Shown here in pieces: positions 18,929 to 26,816 of a stretch of DNA of 53,256 bases. How positions within the stretch are numbered: position 1 is the stretch's first letter; each line of letters opens with the position of its first letter. The DNA comes from Gammaproteobacteria bacterium 42_54_T18 (lineage in GTDB: Bacteria; Pseudomonadota; Gammaproteobacteria; Pseudomonadales; Ketobacteraceae). Location of the stretch: NCBI GenBank assembly GCA_002163245.1, contig MAAL01000183.1, positions 1 to 53,256 of the forward strand, in the 5' to 3' direction. A program made the translations under genes and the position numbers. Under the pieces are notes generated by a model, which ran no database searches, was not told the DNA's origin, and saw only the letters and a list, made by a program, of their open reading frames with translations.

Positions 18929-20092
18929 TTAATCTAGAATTGATCTTGCTATAATTTCCTTCATAATCTCTGATGTCCCCGCTAATATTCGATGCACACG
19001 TTCATCCTGGTATAACTGACAAATGGGGTACTCTTCCATATACCCTGCCCCACCGTGTAGCTGAAGACCAACATCAACCATTCGTCCGTTTAACTCACTA
19101 GTCCACAACTTTGCCCTAGAAGCATCAACTGCATCCAGCCCTTCGCCATTAACCATTTCTACACACCGATCAACATAACACTGTGCAATATCAATCTCTG
19201 CATCAAGCTCTGCCAATTTAAATCGAGTATTTTGCATTTTTGAAAGTGGCTTACCAAAAACTTTACGTTCCGTCACAAAATCTCGCGTATGGGCCATTGC
19301 AACCTTTGCGGCAGCAACATTCCCACAGGCAGCAATTAAACGCTCTTCCGCTAATCCAACCATAAGATGGTAAAAGCCACCATCTACTTTCCCAAGAACA
19401 TTTTCTTCTGACAGTTTAACGTCATTAAAAAACAGCTCAGCAGTATCCTGTGACTTTAGACCCATTTTCTTAAGATTCCTTCCTCTCTCAAAACCTTCCA
19501 TCCCACGCTCCACCAAGAACAATGTCATAGCATGAGGTTTATCTGGATTAGTTTTCGCCGCCACTATTATTACATCAGCATTTATGCCGTTCGAAATATA
19601 GGTTTTTGAGCCATTTAAAACCCACTCATCTCCTACTTTTTCTGCATGGGTTTTCATTCCGGCTAAATCAGAACCTGCATCCGGCTCCGTCATTGCAATA
19701 GCGAGAATAATTTCCCCTGTAATCATGCCAGGAATAAAACGTTGCTTTTGTTCTTCTGTGGCAAAATGTTCAATATAGGGACCAACCAATCGACTATGTA
19801 ATGTAATAAAATAACCAGAGTCACCATGATTTGCATTCTCCTCTACCAGAATCTGCTCATAACGAAAATCTTTTAGGCCTAAACCACCATACTTCTCGTC
19901 AGCCCACATACAAAGAAAGCCCATTTCTCCCGCTTTTAGAAATGCTTCTCTATCCACTATCCGTTGTTCTCTCCACCGCTCTTTGTGTGGTGCAATTTCT
20001 TTTTGGAAAAATTTTATTGCAGTATCCCGAAACTGCTCCATCTCTGGTAAAAAAGGTTTACGTTGCATAAAAATATCTCCTAATACTGCCAA
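18929..20092 (-). CDS. Acyl-CoA dehydrogenase
   Basis: A 387-residue flavoprotein of the acyl-CoA dehydrogenase family, catalysing alpha,beta-desaturation of acyl-CoA with transfer of electrons to ETF. Signature regions are AIAMTEPDAGSDLAGMKT (about 131-148), NGSKTYISNGINAD and, near the C-terminus, QLHGGAGYMEEYPICQLYQDERVHRILAGTSEIM, which corresponds to the FAD/substrate part. It overlaps the start of the upstream acyl-CoA synthetase's 3' end by 13 bp and is the last gene of the operon. The chain-length class is not readable. It probably processes the acyl-CoA made by the synthetase next door. Confidence 0.92.
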   Translation of the reverse strand: MAVLGDIFMQRKPFLPEMEQFRDTAIKFFQKEIAPHKERWREQRIVDREAFLKAGEMGFLCMWADEKYGGLGLKDFRYEQILVEENANHGDSGYFITLHSRLVGPYIEHFATEEQKQRFIPGMITGEIILAIAMTEPDAGSDLAGMKTHAEKVGDEWVLNGSKTYISNGINADVIIVAAKTNPDKPHAMTLFLVERGMEGFERGRNLKKMGLKSQDTAELFFNDVKLSEENVLGKVDGGFYHLMVGLAEERLIAACGNVAAAKVAMAHTRDFVTERKVFGKPLSKMQNTRFKLAELDAEIDIAQCYVDRCVEMVNGEGLDAVDASRAKLWTSELNGRMVDVGLQLHGGAGYMEEYPICQLYQDERVHRILAGTSEIMKEIIARSILD

Positions 20093-21768
20093 ATAATTGT
20101 TTTGTTAAGGTCGAACCATTCCGTTGCTAAGTCTAGATAAGCATTTTCGATCATGGGTCGTTTGATTTTCATTGTTGGTGTCAACAAACCATTGCCGATA
20201 GACCATATATCCTCGGCAATGACAATAAATGAAATAGTTTCATGAGGTTGTAAGGATTCGTTTATTGATACAAGAGCTTTTTCTACACGTTTTTCAAAAT
20301 GACCGCGCGAATCAATATCTTGATATCGTTTACGTTCTTCTTCCCCTAAAGAAACCAGAGCAAATGGCTGCGGAAACCCAGAACCCATGACACACACCGA
20401 TTCAAATTCAGCCATACCATCAAATTTTTGCTCAATAGGAACAGGTGCTACGTATTTCCCCTTACTGGTTTTAAATATATCTTTAACTCTACCCGTGATT
20501 TTTAATCTACCTAAATGATCGATAACTCCACAATCACCCGTTTTAAAAAATCCATCCTCGGTGATTTCCGACTGAGTTTGTTCTGGGAGCTTAAAATACC
20601 CAAGCATTTGCCCAGGGCTTTTAACCTGCAACTCTCCCGATGCAGAAATTCTAGCTTCCACCCCTTCAGCCGGGCTTCCTACATAACCAGCACGAACCTG
20701 CCCAGGCTTACTTACATGAGATGTGGCGAAATTTTCAGACATGCCATAACAATCAAGCATCTCCAAGCCTAACTTTCGATACCACTCAACAATATCTTTA
20801 GAAATCGGTGCAGATCCCGTCAACGCAACGCGAGTCTCCTGCAATCCTAACTTTGCCAAAATAGCCTTGCGAAGCCCACCTGCCTCCGGTGATTCGGACT
20901 CAAGCAATACTTCCTGCTCAGAGGTAAGCTGCTGTCCAACCGTTGAATAAAACTTTAACCATAACCGGGGAACAGAGAAAAATACCGTGGGCTGCGCTCG
21001 TCTTAAGTCATCCGCAAACGTGGCAAGACCTTCAGAAAAGAAAACACAAAAACCAAAAAACAAAGACGACGTTTCTACAATAGCTCGCTCCGCTGCATGT
21101 GCCAGTGGCAAATATGACAACATACGATCAGCTGGCGTCATATTAAACGCCCCCTGAAAACCTTCACACACGGCCAACATACTACGATTACTATGCATCA
21201 CACCTTTGGGAACACCTGTACTACCAGAGGTATAAATAATGGTTGCTAGCGCATCAGCATCAGGGAGCACAACCGGCTCAATAAGGTCATTGCTAGCAAT
21301 GACCTTATTCCAACATGTCGCACCTGAAATTGAAGGGGCTAACGGCAAAGCAATTTTGGGCAATGCTGAGGGCAGAGCTTTTTCCAAAGCTTCCCACTCT
21401 TCACCATCAATATCCATTTTACCAACGAATATTAAAGAAGATTCACTATGATCAAGTATGTAATTAATACTATCACTATCTAAGGTGGGATAAAGAGGAA
21501 CAGAAACATATCCAGCCAACATAATTGACAAGTCAGCCATGACCCAATGCGCACTGTTTTTTCCTAGTATCGCAATCTGACTATTCGCCGGCAAAGACAA
21601 TGACCTCAGGTAAGAAGCCATTCTCTTTACCTGACCCACAACTTCCGCCCAATTTAAACTAAGCACTGCTCCATTAGGCATTGGTTGCACTAAGAAGGGG
21701 GCATTCGGCTGCTCACGCCCCCACTTTAATAATTGCCCAACAAGTGTCACACTATCGTTCTTAAACAT
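20080..21768 (-). CDS. Long-chain acyl-CoA synthetase (AMP-forming)
   Basis: A 562-residue member of the ANL adenylate-forming superfamily, activating a fatty acid with ATP and CoA. The P-loop-like A3 motif TIIYTSGSTGVPKGVMHSN (about 176-194), the A5 motif DCYGMSENFATS (about 338) and the A7/A8 motifs FFKTGDCGVID and GRLKITGRVKDIFKTSKGKYVAP are all present. The C-terminal A10 Lys lies in LTPTMKIKRP. The layout matches FadD15-type/ACSBG-like long-chain synthetases that lack membrane segments. It begins 25 bp after the metal-dependent hydrolase gene and overlaps the dehydrogenase gene by 13 bp, so translation of these two is probably coupled. Confidence 0.92.
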   Translation of the reverse strand: MFKNDSVTLVGQLLKWGREQPNAPFLVQPMPNGAVLSLNWAEVVGQVKRMASYLRSLSLPANSQIAILGKNSAHWVMADLSIMLAGYVSVPLYPTLDSDSINYILDHSESSLIFVGKMDIDGEEWEALEKALPSALPKIALPLAPSISGATCWNKVIASNDLIEPVVLPDADALATIIYTSGSTGVPKGVMHSNRSMLAVCEGFQGAFNMTPADRMLSYLPLAHAAERAIVETSSLFFGFCVFFSEGLATFADDLRRAQPTVFFSVPRLWLKFYSTVGQQLTSEQEVLLESESPEAGGLRKAILAKLGLQETRVALTGSAPISKDIVEWYRKLGLEMLDCYGMSENFATSHVSKPGQVRAGYVGSPAEGVEARISASGELQVKSPGQMLGYFKLPEQTQSEITEDGFFKTGDCGVIDHLGRLKITGRVKDIFKTSKGKYVAPVPIEQKFDGMAEFESVCVMGSGFPQPFALVSLGEEERKRYQDIDSRGHFEKRVEKALVSINESLQPHETISFIVIAEDIWSIGNGLLTPTMKIKRPMIENAYLDLATEWFDLNKTIIWQY

Positions 21769-21793
21769 ATCTTTAACCTGTTAATTCCTAAAC

Positions 21794-22717
21794 TTAAGCT
21801 GCAGCCTTATCTTTTATTTCTGCTAACATTCGATCCAATTCAGGGCGCCATTCTTCTATTAAGTGGCTGTTATCATCTTTCCAGGGATGAAAATCAAACT
21901 TAAAATACTCAAAAAGAAATGGTGCAGATTTACGTAAATACCCTGATTTCTTTCCAAGGCCGATCATCCACCACAAACCTTTAGCAGTACCAGAAAAACT
22001 AAAGTTTTTTCTGTCTTCAATCATAAATAGAGCCGTTCCATAGGTCACAAACAGGCTCAAGAATGTTAATGCTATTGCATAGCCATAAACCCTGCGCACA
22101 TAACTTCCATCGACGGCTTCAAACAAATCATACGTCACTGCTTTATGTTCTATTTCTTCAATTGCATGCCAAACCCATATTGGACGTACTGCAGGGTCAA
22201 CTTGATTGATAATATCCGGATTACGTAAAACCATATCACCAAACAAAGCGGTTAGATGCTCTGCTGCACCCGTAATAGCCATTTGATCTTTTTCCGGCAT
22301 CCCCTTGACCAATGGCACCCACCATTCGATAAAGGCCTCCAACTTATCAACGGGAATCCCTCGCTTAACCATGAAGTCATTAATAATGGAGTGTTCATTT
22401 GCGTGATGAGCTTCCTGACCAATAAATCCACCGCAATCTCTATTTAGCGCTTTATTCCCAGAAATATCCGCACGAAAAAGTCGCACTGAGTGGATCATAA
22501 AACTTTCACCCTCAGGAAAGACTGCCGAAAATGCTGTCAAAAAATGGGTTAAAAAAGGGTTATTATCAAACCAATACGTTGGCGTAGCATCATCCAACTT
22601 CATACCTAATGGTTTAGGCTTAATTGACACGGAGTCGGGGCGTAACGCTTTTGCATACCAAGTTAATGTATTTGTTGCTGACTTTAATGTTTTTGTTGCT
22701 GACATATTCATAATCAC
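21794..22717 (-). CDS. PF10118-type predicted metal-dependent hydrolase
   Basis: A 307-residue protein of the PF10118 'predicted metal-dependent hydrolase' family. The conserved acidic/histidine residues that likely bind a diiron-like centre are visible: EGESFMIHSVR (about 70), FIGQEAHHANEHS (about 101-113) and WHAIEEIEHKAVTYDLFE (about 187-204). The pattern of E, QExxH and ExxEH(K) recalls a helical di-metal fold. One or two hydrophobic segments follow (about 218-240). The start may be M3 or M5 (MNMSATK). These genes commonly accompany monooxygenase/SDR/FadD clusters; the reaction is not established. Confidence 0.82.
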   Translation of the reverse strand: MIMNMSATKTLKSATNTLTWYAKALRPDSVSIKPKPLGMKLDDATPTYWFDNNPFLTHFLTAFSAVFPEGESFMIHSVRLFRADISGNKALNRDCGGFIGQEAHHANEHSIINDFMVKRGIPVDKLEAFIEWWVPLVKGMPEKDQMAITGAAEHLTALFGDMVLRNPDIINQVDPAVRPIWVWHAIEEIEHKAVTYDLFEAVDGSYVRRVYGYAIALTFLSLFVTYGTALFMIEDRKNFSFSGTAKGLWWMIGLGKKSGYLRKSAPFLFEYFKFDFHPWKDDNSHLIEEWRPELDRMLAEIKDKAAA

Positions 22718-22773
22718 TAACCTTTAAATTATTTCTAAATGGATTGCTTTATTTCGTCAAGAAACATTAAATA

Positions 22774-23685
22774 CTACTTCGAAAGAGTCTCTTCTTTGTT
22801 CTGAGATGCCAAAACTGCAACACCTAATGCAAAGTCTTTTGACGACCCTCTATTGCTTTCTTGATAAGATAAAGCCAATGCATTTTTAAGCCGGTAATCC
22901 CCTGCCAATCGCCACTCCAACAAGGGTTGTGCTATACCTCTCAATAGTAAAACTGCCCCCAACCAACGCGGCGCCCACATACGTGATGAGCGTCGCTGAA
23001 TACCTCTTTCAATAACATCAACTGCATCAGATAAAGGAGCGGGCTTGCGAACAAAATCAGGTACCATAAGCTCCATTTTTGATAACGCAGGATGCATTTT
23101 CCCACCCTTAACTAGGTCAGTATCAATGGCACCAAAATACGCACAACCCACACCCACACCTTCTGCGCCTAGCTCAATTCGAAGACTATCTGTCAATGCT
23201 TCCACTGCCGCTTTAGACGCTGCGTACGCTCCCATCAATGGCCCATGGGTTAATGCTGCCATTGACGCAACGGTTAACACATAACCTTTACTTTCTCTTA
23301 AATGCGGCAAACAGGCATATAATGTATTCCATACGCCAAACAAATTTACATTCAATGTTCTCTCAATCCCCTCTGGTGCAACCCCAGACAAAGGGGATAC
23401 ATGATAAATCCCAGCATTAGCAATGACGACATCAAGTCCACCAAAGGATTCAACCACTTGATCCACAGCACTTTCCAGCGCAGCTTTATCACTAACATCC
23501 GCTTCGAAATAAATCGCACCATTACCTAATTCATTGGCAATTTGTTCAAGCTGAAGCACCTCAAGTCCTACCAAGGCAACCAGTGCTCCTTGAGCATGTA
23601 ATCGTTTTGCTACAGCAGCACCAATCCCCCTGGCCGCTCCGGTTACAAGAACCCTTTTCCCTTTAATTTTGAATTTGCTAGCCAT
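22774..23685 (-). CDS. Short-chain dehydrogenase/reductase
   Basis: A 303-residue classical SDR. The cofactor motif TGAARGIG is at about 16-23, the NAG motif is VIANAGIYHVSP (about 86), and the catalytic Ser-Tyr-Lys are in VASMAALTHGPLMGAYAASKAAVEAL (about 140-165). The C-terminal extension (about 230-300) contains a hydrophobic segment, as in SDRs that act on long-chain or membrane lipids. It begins two bases after the monooxygenase stop codon. It probably oxidises or reduces an alcohol/ketone in the same pathway. Confidence 0.92.
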   Translation of the reverse strand: MASKFKIKGKRVLVTGAARGIGAAVAKRLHAQGALVALVGLEVLQLEQIANELGNGAIYFEADVSDKAALESAVDQVVESFGGLDVVIANAGIYHVSPLSGVAPEGIERTLNVNLFGVWNTLYACLPHLRESKGYVLTVASMAALTHGPLMGAYAASKAAVEALTDSLRIELGAEGVGVGCAYFGAIDTDLVKGGKMHPALSKMELMVPDFVRKPAPLSDAVDVIERGIQRRSSRMWAPRWLGAVLLLRGIAQPLLEWRLAGDYRLKNALALSYQESNRGSSKDFALGVAVLASQNKEETLSK

Positions 23686-23687
23686 AA

Positions 23688-25196
23688 TTAATCCGCCTGC
23701 TCAACTGAGTTAAGAACAGGGTTCACAACATATTTATTGACGTCAAACCTCCTTGAATTCCATCGGTGCATAAAACTCCAGCTTGGCCACAAGCCAGCGT
23801 TTCCACCTTCAGCATTTTGAAAATAACTATTACAACCTCCAGAGAGCCAGGATGTTTTCTGGCTACGCTCATTGACTTCGTTCGTAAACGCGTCCAACAC
23901 ATCTTCACGCACATCTACGTTTTTTAGCCTTTTTTCACGCATAGTTTTAACTGCATCAGTAATATAGCCAGCCTGGGTTTCTAACATAAACACTGCAGAC
24001 TGATTACCAGCCGCAGAGAAAGGCCCCATCATCATAAATAAATTCGGGAATCCAGCGATAGATGTCCCCATAAAGGCACGAGGACGAGAACCGAAGTATT
24101 CCGCCAGAGACGCCCCAGTTTTTCCAAATAATTTATCGCTAATTTGGTGAGGGGAACGAAATCCTGTCGCATAGATTAGCGTATCAATCTCATGCTCTAC
24201 CCCTTCTGAATCAACAATCCCTTTTTCAGTTATTTCTTCAATTCCAGAACAAACTAAATCAACATTTTCTTCTTGCAACGATAGGAAATACTTACTGCTA
24301 AATACTGGACGCTTACAACCAAAACGATAAGTAGGAGATAGCTTTTCACGTAAGTCTTTATCTTTGACTTGCTTAAACAAGTGGTATCTTGCTGCCGCCT
24401 CGAAGGGGACAAGAAATCGCGAGTCTACAAACTGGGGTAGCCCCACTAAACCTTCATAAGCCGTATACCACGCTGCTCTAATGCCACGCTGTAAAAAAGG
24501 CACATAACGAACCGCTGCCCGCTTTACCATTGATGTAGCTACATCAACTCTCGGCAAAACATGGCTAGGGGTTCTTTGAAAAACAGTTAGATGCTCTACC
24601 TCAGTCTGAATCTCTGGAACAATCTGAATAGCCGTAGCCCCAGTCCCTACAATAGCGACCTTTTTCCCTTTAAGATCATATTCATGATCCCAGTGAAGAG
24701 AATGAAAAGACGACCCTTTGAAGGATTCAGCACCTTTAAATTCTGGAATTACCGCCTCACCAAATGGCCCCGTAGCCGTCACCAGCACGCTACATGTATA
24801 CTTACCTTGGCTTGTTTCAAGCGACCATTTCTCTGCTTTCTTATCCCAGGTGGCTTTTATTAACTCGTGGTCAAAACGGATGTTAGGATACAGATCAAAA
24901 TCTTTTGCCACGCCTTTGAGATAACCAAATATTTCTGACTGATTTCCATGTGTCTGTGCCCATGAAGGGTTTGGTGCGAAGGAATATGAATATAGGTTTG
25001 ATGCTACATCACAAGCGCATCCGGGGTAGGTATTATCACGCCAAGTCCCTCCAACCTCTTTAGCTCGTTCAAATATATGATAATCCTCAATACCAGCTTC
25101 CTGAAGCTTGACTGCTAATGCCATTCCTCCAAACCCAGCCCCTATTATTACAACAGGTAAATGCTGAATTTTTTCTATGCCGTTAGGACCAACCAT
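23688..25196 (-). CDS. Flavin-containing / Baeyer-Villiger-type monooxygenase
   Basis: A 502-residue FAD- and NADPH-dependent monooxygenase. The FAD-binding loop is VVIIGAGFGGMALAV (about 15-29), the second Rossmann site is VAIVGTGATAIQIVPEI (about 180-196), and between them stands FKGSSFHSLHWD, which matches the class B monooxygenase fingerprint FxGxxxHxxxW(P/D). The ATGF motif (LIYATGFRSP) near 340 is also present. Relatives insert oxygen into ketones or oxidise N/S. It is the first gene of the operon, with AAGGGG eight bases before ATG 25196. Sequence and neighbours resemble the MymA (Rv3083) type, but the substrate is unknown. Confidence 0.92.
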   Translation of the reverse strand: MVGPNGIEKIQHLPVVIIGAGFGGMALAVKLQEAGIEDYHIFERAKEVGGTWRDNTYPGCACDVASNLYSYSFAPNPSWAQTHGNQSEIFGYLKGVAKDFDLYPNIRFDHELIKATWDKKAEKWSLETSQGKYTCSVLVTATGPFGEAVIPEFKGAESFKGSSFHSLHWDHEYDLKGKKVAIVGTGATAIQIVPEIQTEVEHLTVFQRTPSHVLPRVDVATSMVKRAAVRYVPFLQRGIRAAWYTAYEGLVGLPQFVDSRFLVPFEAAARYHLFKQVKDKDLREKLSPTYRFGCKRPVFSSKYFLSLQEENVDLVCSGIEEITEKGIVDSEGVEHEIDTLIYATGFRSPHQISDKLFGKTGASLAEYFGSRPRAFMGTSIAGFPNLFMMMGPFSAAGNQSAVFMLETQAGYITDAVKTMREKRLKNVDVREDVLDAFTNEVNERSQKTSWLSGGCNSYFQNAEGGNAGLWPSWSFMHRWNSRRFDVNKYVVNPVLNSVEQAD

Positions 25197-25339
25197 GCGT
25201 ACACCCCTTAATAATCGATTTACTTCGTTCCTTTCTAAGGAACAAAGCCCTTCAAAGACGCCCTGGCATGATTACTAATTAGCCATATCGTCGCAGTGGG
25301 TTTAGATTAAAGGAGATAAATTTATGAGGTAAGTCGATG

Positions 25340-25367
25340 GCCGCCAAAAAACATTGACTTGCCGCCA
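25340..25367 (-). promoter_or_regulatory. Candidate AraC-type direct-repeat operator upstream of the monooxygenase operon
   Basis: On the minus strand TGGCGGC occurs twice (25367-25361 and 25346-25340), exactly 21 bp apart, about 145 bp before the monooxygenase start. Two-turn direct repeats are the usual binding layout of AraC/XylS regulators, and such a gene lies immediately upstream. Confidence 0.45.
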
Positions 25368-25427
25368 CTCGAGTAAAGATTTGTAACCCTCTGATACATA
25401 TCAAAAAATATGATGTTTTTTAGATAT

Positions 25428-26432
25428 TTAACGCTTCCAATCCGTTGGTTTCACGCCAGTCCATCGCAAAAATGCAACGGCAAAGCTAGTTCTCTGCTCA
25501 TAGCCTAAGCGAAAGGCTATTTTCTCGATGGACAGTGTCGTAGTTTCGAGTAACTCTATTGCTACCGACTTCCTTACTTCTTGCTTAAGAGCCTTGAAGC
25601 TTGTGCCCTCTTCAGCGAGCTTACGTTGCATAGTTCTCTCGCTGCATAACAGCGCTTTAGCAACCATTTCAATCCCAATATCCTCAGGTAGGCTGCATCG
25701 TATAATACGCTTAATCTCACCTCTAAACGTCTCAATAGATTGTAGCTGAGTCTGTGCCTGTTCCTTTATTTTGAAATGATAACCAGGTGATGAAGAAAGT
25801 ATGGGGAAATCAAGCAAATGTGCATCTACCCATATCGCGTCAAATGCCTGATCAAACAGTACCTCACACTTAAAATATTCTCGGTATTTATCTGCATATA
25901 GCGGTTCTGGATGACGAAACCAAACCCGTTTAACCTTGAGTGAGTTCCCTGTTAATCGCTCCCCCCAGACGGGAATCGAGCCCAATATTGCCTCTGCATA
26001 AAATGCCTCATCTGGCTGATTTTCAATAACGCTATATCGAATGCAAAGGTTTTTTCCATCGATATTATATGCTAGCCCAATAAGAGGGTGCAGTAATTGA
26101 TGGTACTTTTGAAATAGGTCCAACCCCTCCTTTATAGTCCCACAACTTGCGATTAACGGTCCAAAGACATCAAGCTGTTGGTAATTAACACGCCGCCCAA
26201 ATTCGAATGCGAGCCATGGTATTTTTGTTCCATCCAGCAACCAACGCACAGCATTCTCTAACCCCTGGACGGTAACGATATTCCCATTGTCAACTAACAC
26301 TGACTGATAAAGATCATCAACACTTAGCCCATTGGACAACGCCAAATCTTCCACCAAGCCAATTAAGAAGGATGGTACCTGTAGTGATGACGCGCTTTCA
26401 CCCAAAGTTATGCTCTCTGCCCTGTTATCCAT
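25428..26432 (-). CDS. AraC-family transcriptional regulator (VirS/OruR-like)
   Basis: A 334-residue DNA-binding protein. The N-terminal two thirds match the 'arabinose-binding domain of AraC, bacteria' type (GLDLFQKYHQLLHPLIG, then FRHPEPLYADKYREYFKCEVLFDQ). The C-terminal AraC HTH pair lies at about 250-330 (VAKALLCSERTMQRKLAEEGTSFKALKQEVR, then IAFRLGYEQRTSFAVAFLRWTGVKPTDWK). This class often senses fatty or sterol-like ligands and activates adjacent lipid-catabolism genes. It is co-directional with the monooxygenase operon, 231 bp upstream. The region before its own start has CAAAGGT/ACCTTTG inverted arms (26445-26451, 26461-26467). Confidence 0.9.
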   Translation of the reverse strand: MDNRAESITLGESASSLQVPSFLIGLVEDLALSNGLSVDDLYQSVLVDNGNIVTVQGLENAVRWLLDGTKIPWLAFEFGRRVNYQQLDVFGPLIASCGTIKEGLDLFQKYHQLLHPLIGLAYNIDGKNLCIRYSVIENQPDEAFYAEAILGSIPVWGERLTGNSLKVKRVWFRHPEPLYADKYREYFKCEVLFDQAFDAIWVDAHLLDFPILSSSPGYHFKIKEQAQTQLQSIETFRGEIKRIIRCSLPEDIGIEMVAKALLCSERTMQRKLAEEGTSFKALKQEVRKSVAIELLETTTLSIEKIAFRLGYEQRTSFAVAFLRWTGVKPTDWKR

Positions 26433-26757
26433 GAGTTTTTAAGCCAAAGGTGTTTTCCTTACCTTTGCATGCTCGAATTTAGCTTCTGCTAAACCTAATA
26501 AGTATTCTCACAAATCTGTTCGAACACAAGGTTTATTTTATAAGCAAATATTAATACAAAATAGACAATCAAAGGGGAATCTATGAGACATATCGAATTC
26601 TTAGCAGGTAAAAAGGTAAATGCTTTAAAGAATTAGCGGCTAGAAGAAGGGTTAAAAGATGTCGAACTAATTTTAAGTATATGTATTTATTGAATGCTGG
26701 TGATGTTCTATAGCCTGTTGCACACACCTACTAGTTAAACCGGCGTCTACAGATTAA
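26433..26757. other. Intergenic region between araC-type gene and receptor gene
   Basis: About 325 bp without a convincing gene. Near 26445-26467 is a 7-bp inverted repeat in the regulator's leader. At 26583-26636 a 17-codon frame (MRHIEFLAGKKVNALKN) follows a good AAAGGGGAATCT site but has no recognisable homology; it may be a decayed gene start. The rest shows nothing recognisable. Confidence 0.35.
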
Positions 26758-26801
26758 CCTCTTCCTTCTTCTACAATCTTACCTGTAGAAGAAGGAAGAG
26801 G
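26758..26801 (-). terminator. Long perfect hairpin after the receptor gene
   Basis: CCTCTTCCTTCTTCTACA (26758-26775) pairs over 18 bp with 26784-26801 around an eight-base loop, and TAAC/GTTA extends the stem past a single bulge. It lies 16 bp beyond the receptor stop. The trailing T-run is weak, so it may stabilise or end the transcript rather than act as a classic terminator. Confidence 0.6.
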
Positions 26802-26816
26802 TGTTACCAGACTTAA

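Noticed and set aside
25308-25332. AAAGGAGATAAATTTATG on the plus strand as a gene start
   Set aside because: The frame closes after two codons (ATG AGG TAA); it is probably part of the opposing promoter region.
26583-26636. 17-codon frame with a good ribosome site
   Set aside because: Too short and unlike anything recognised; listed only within the intergenic entry.
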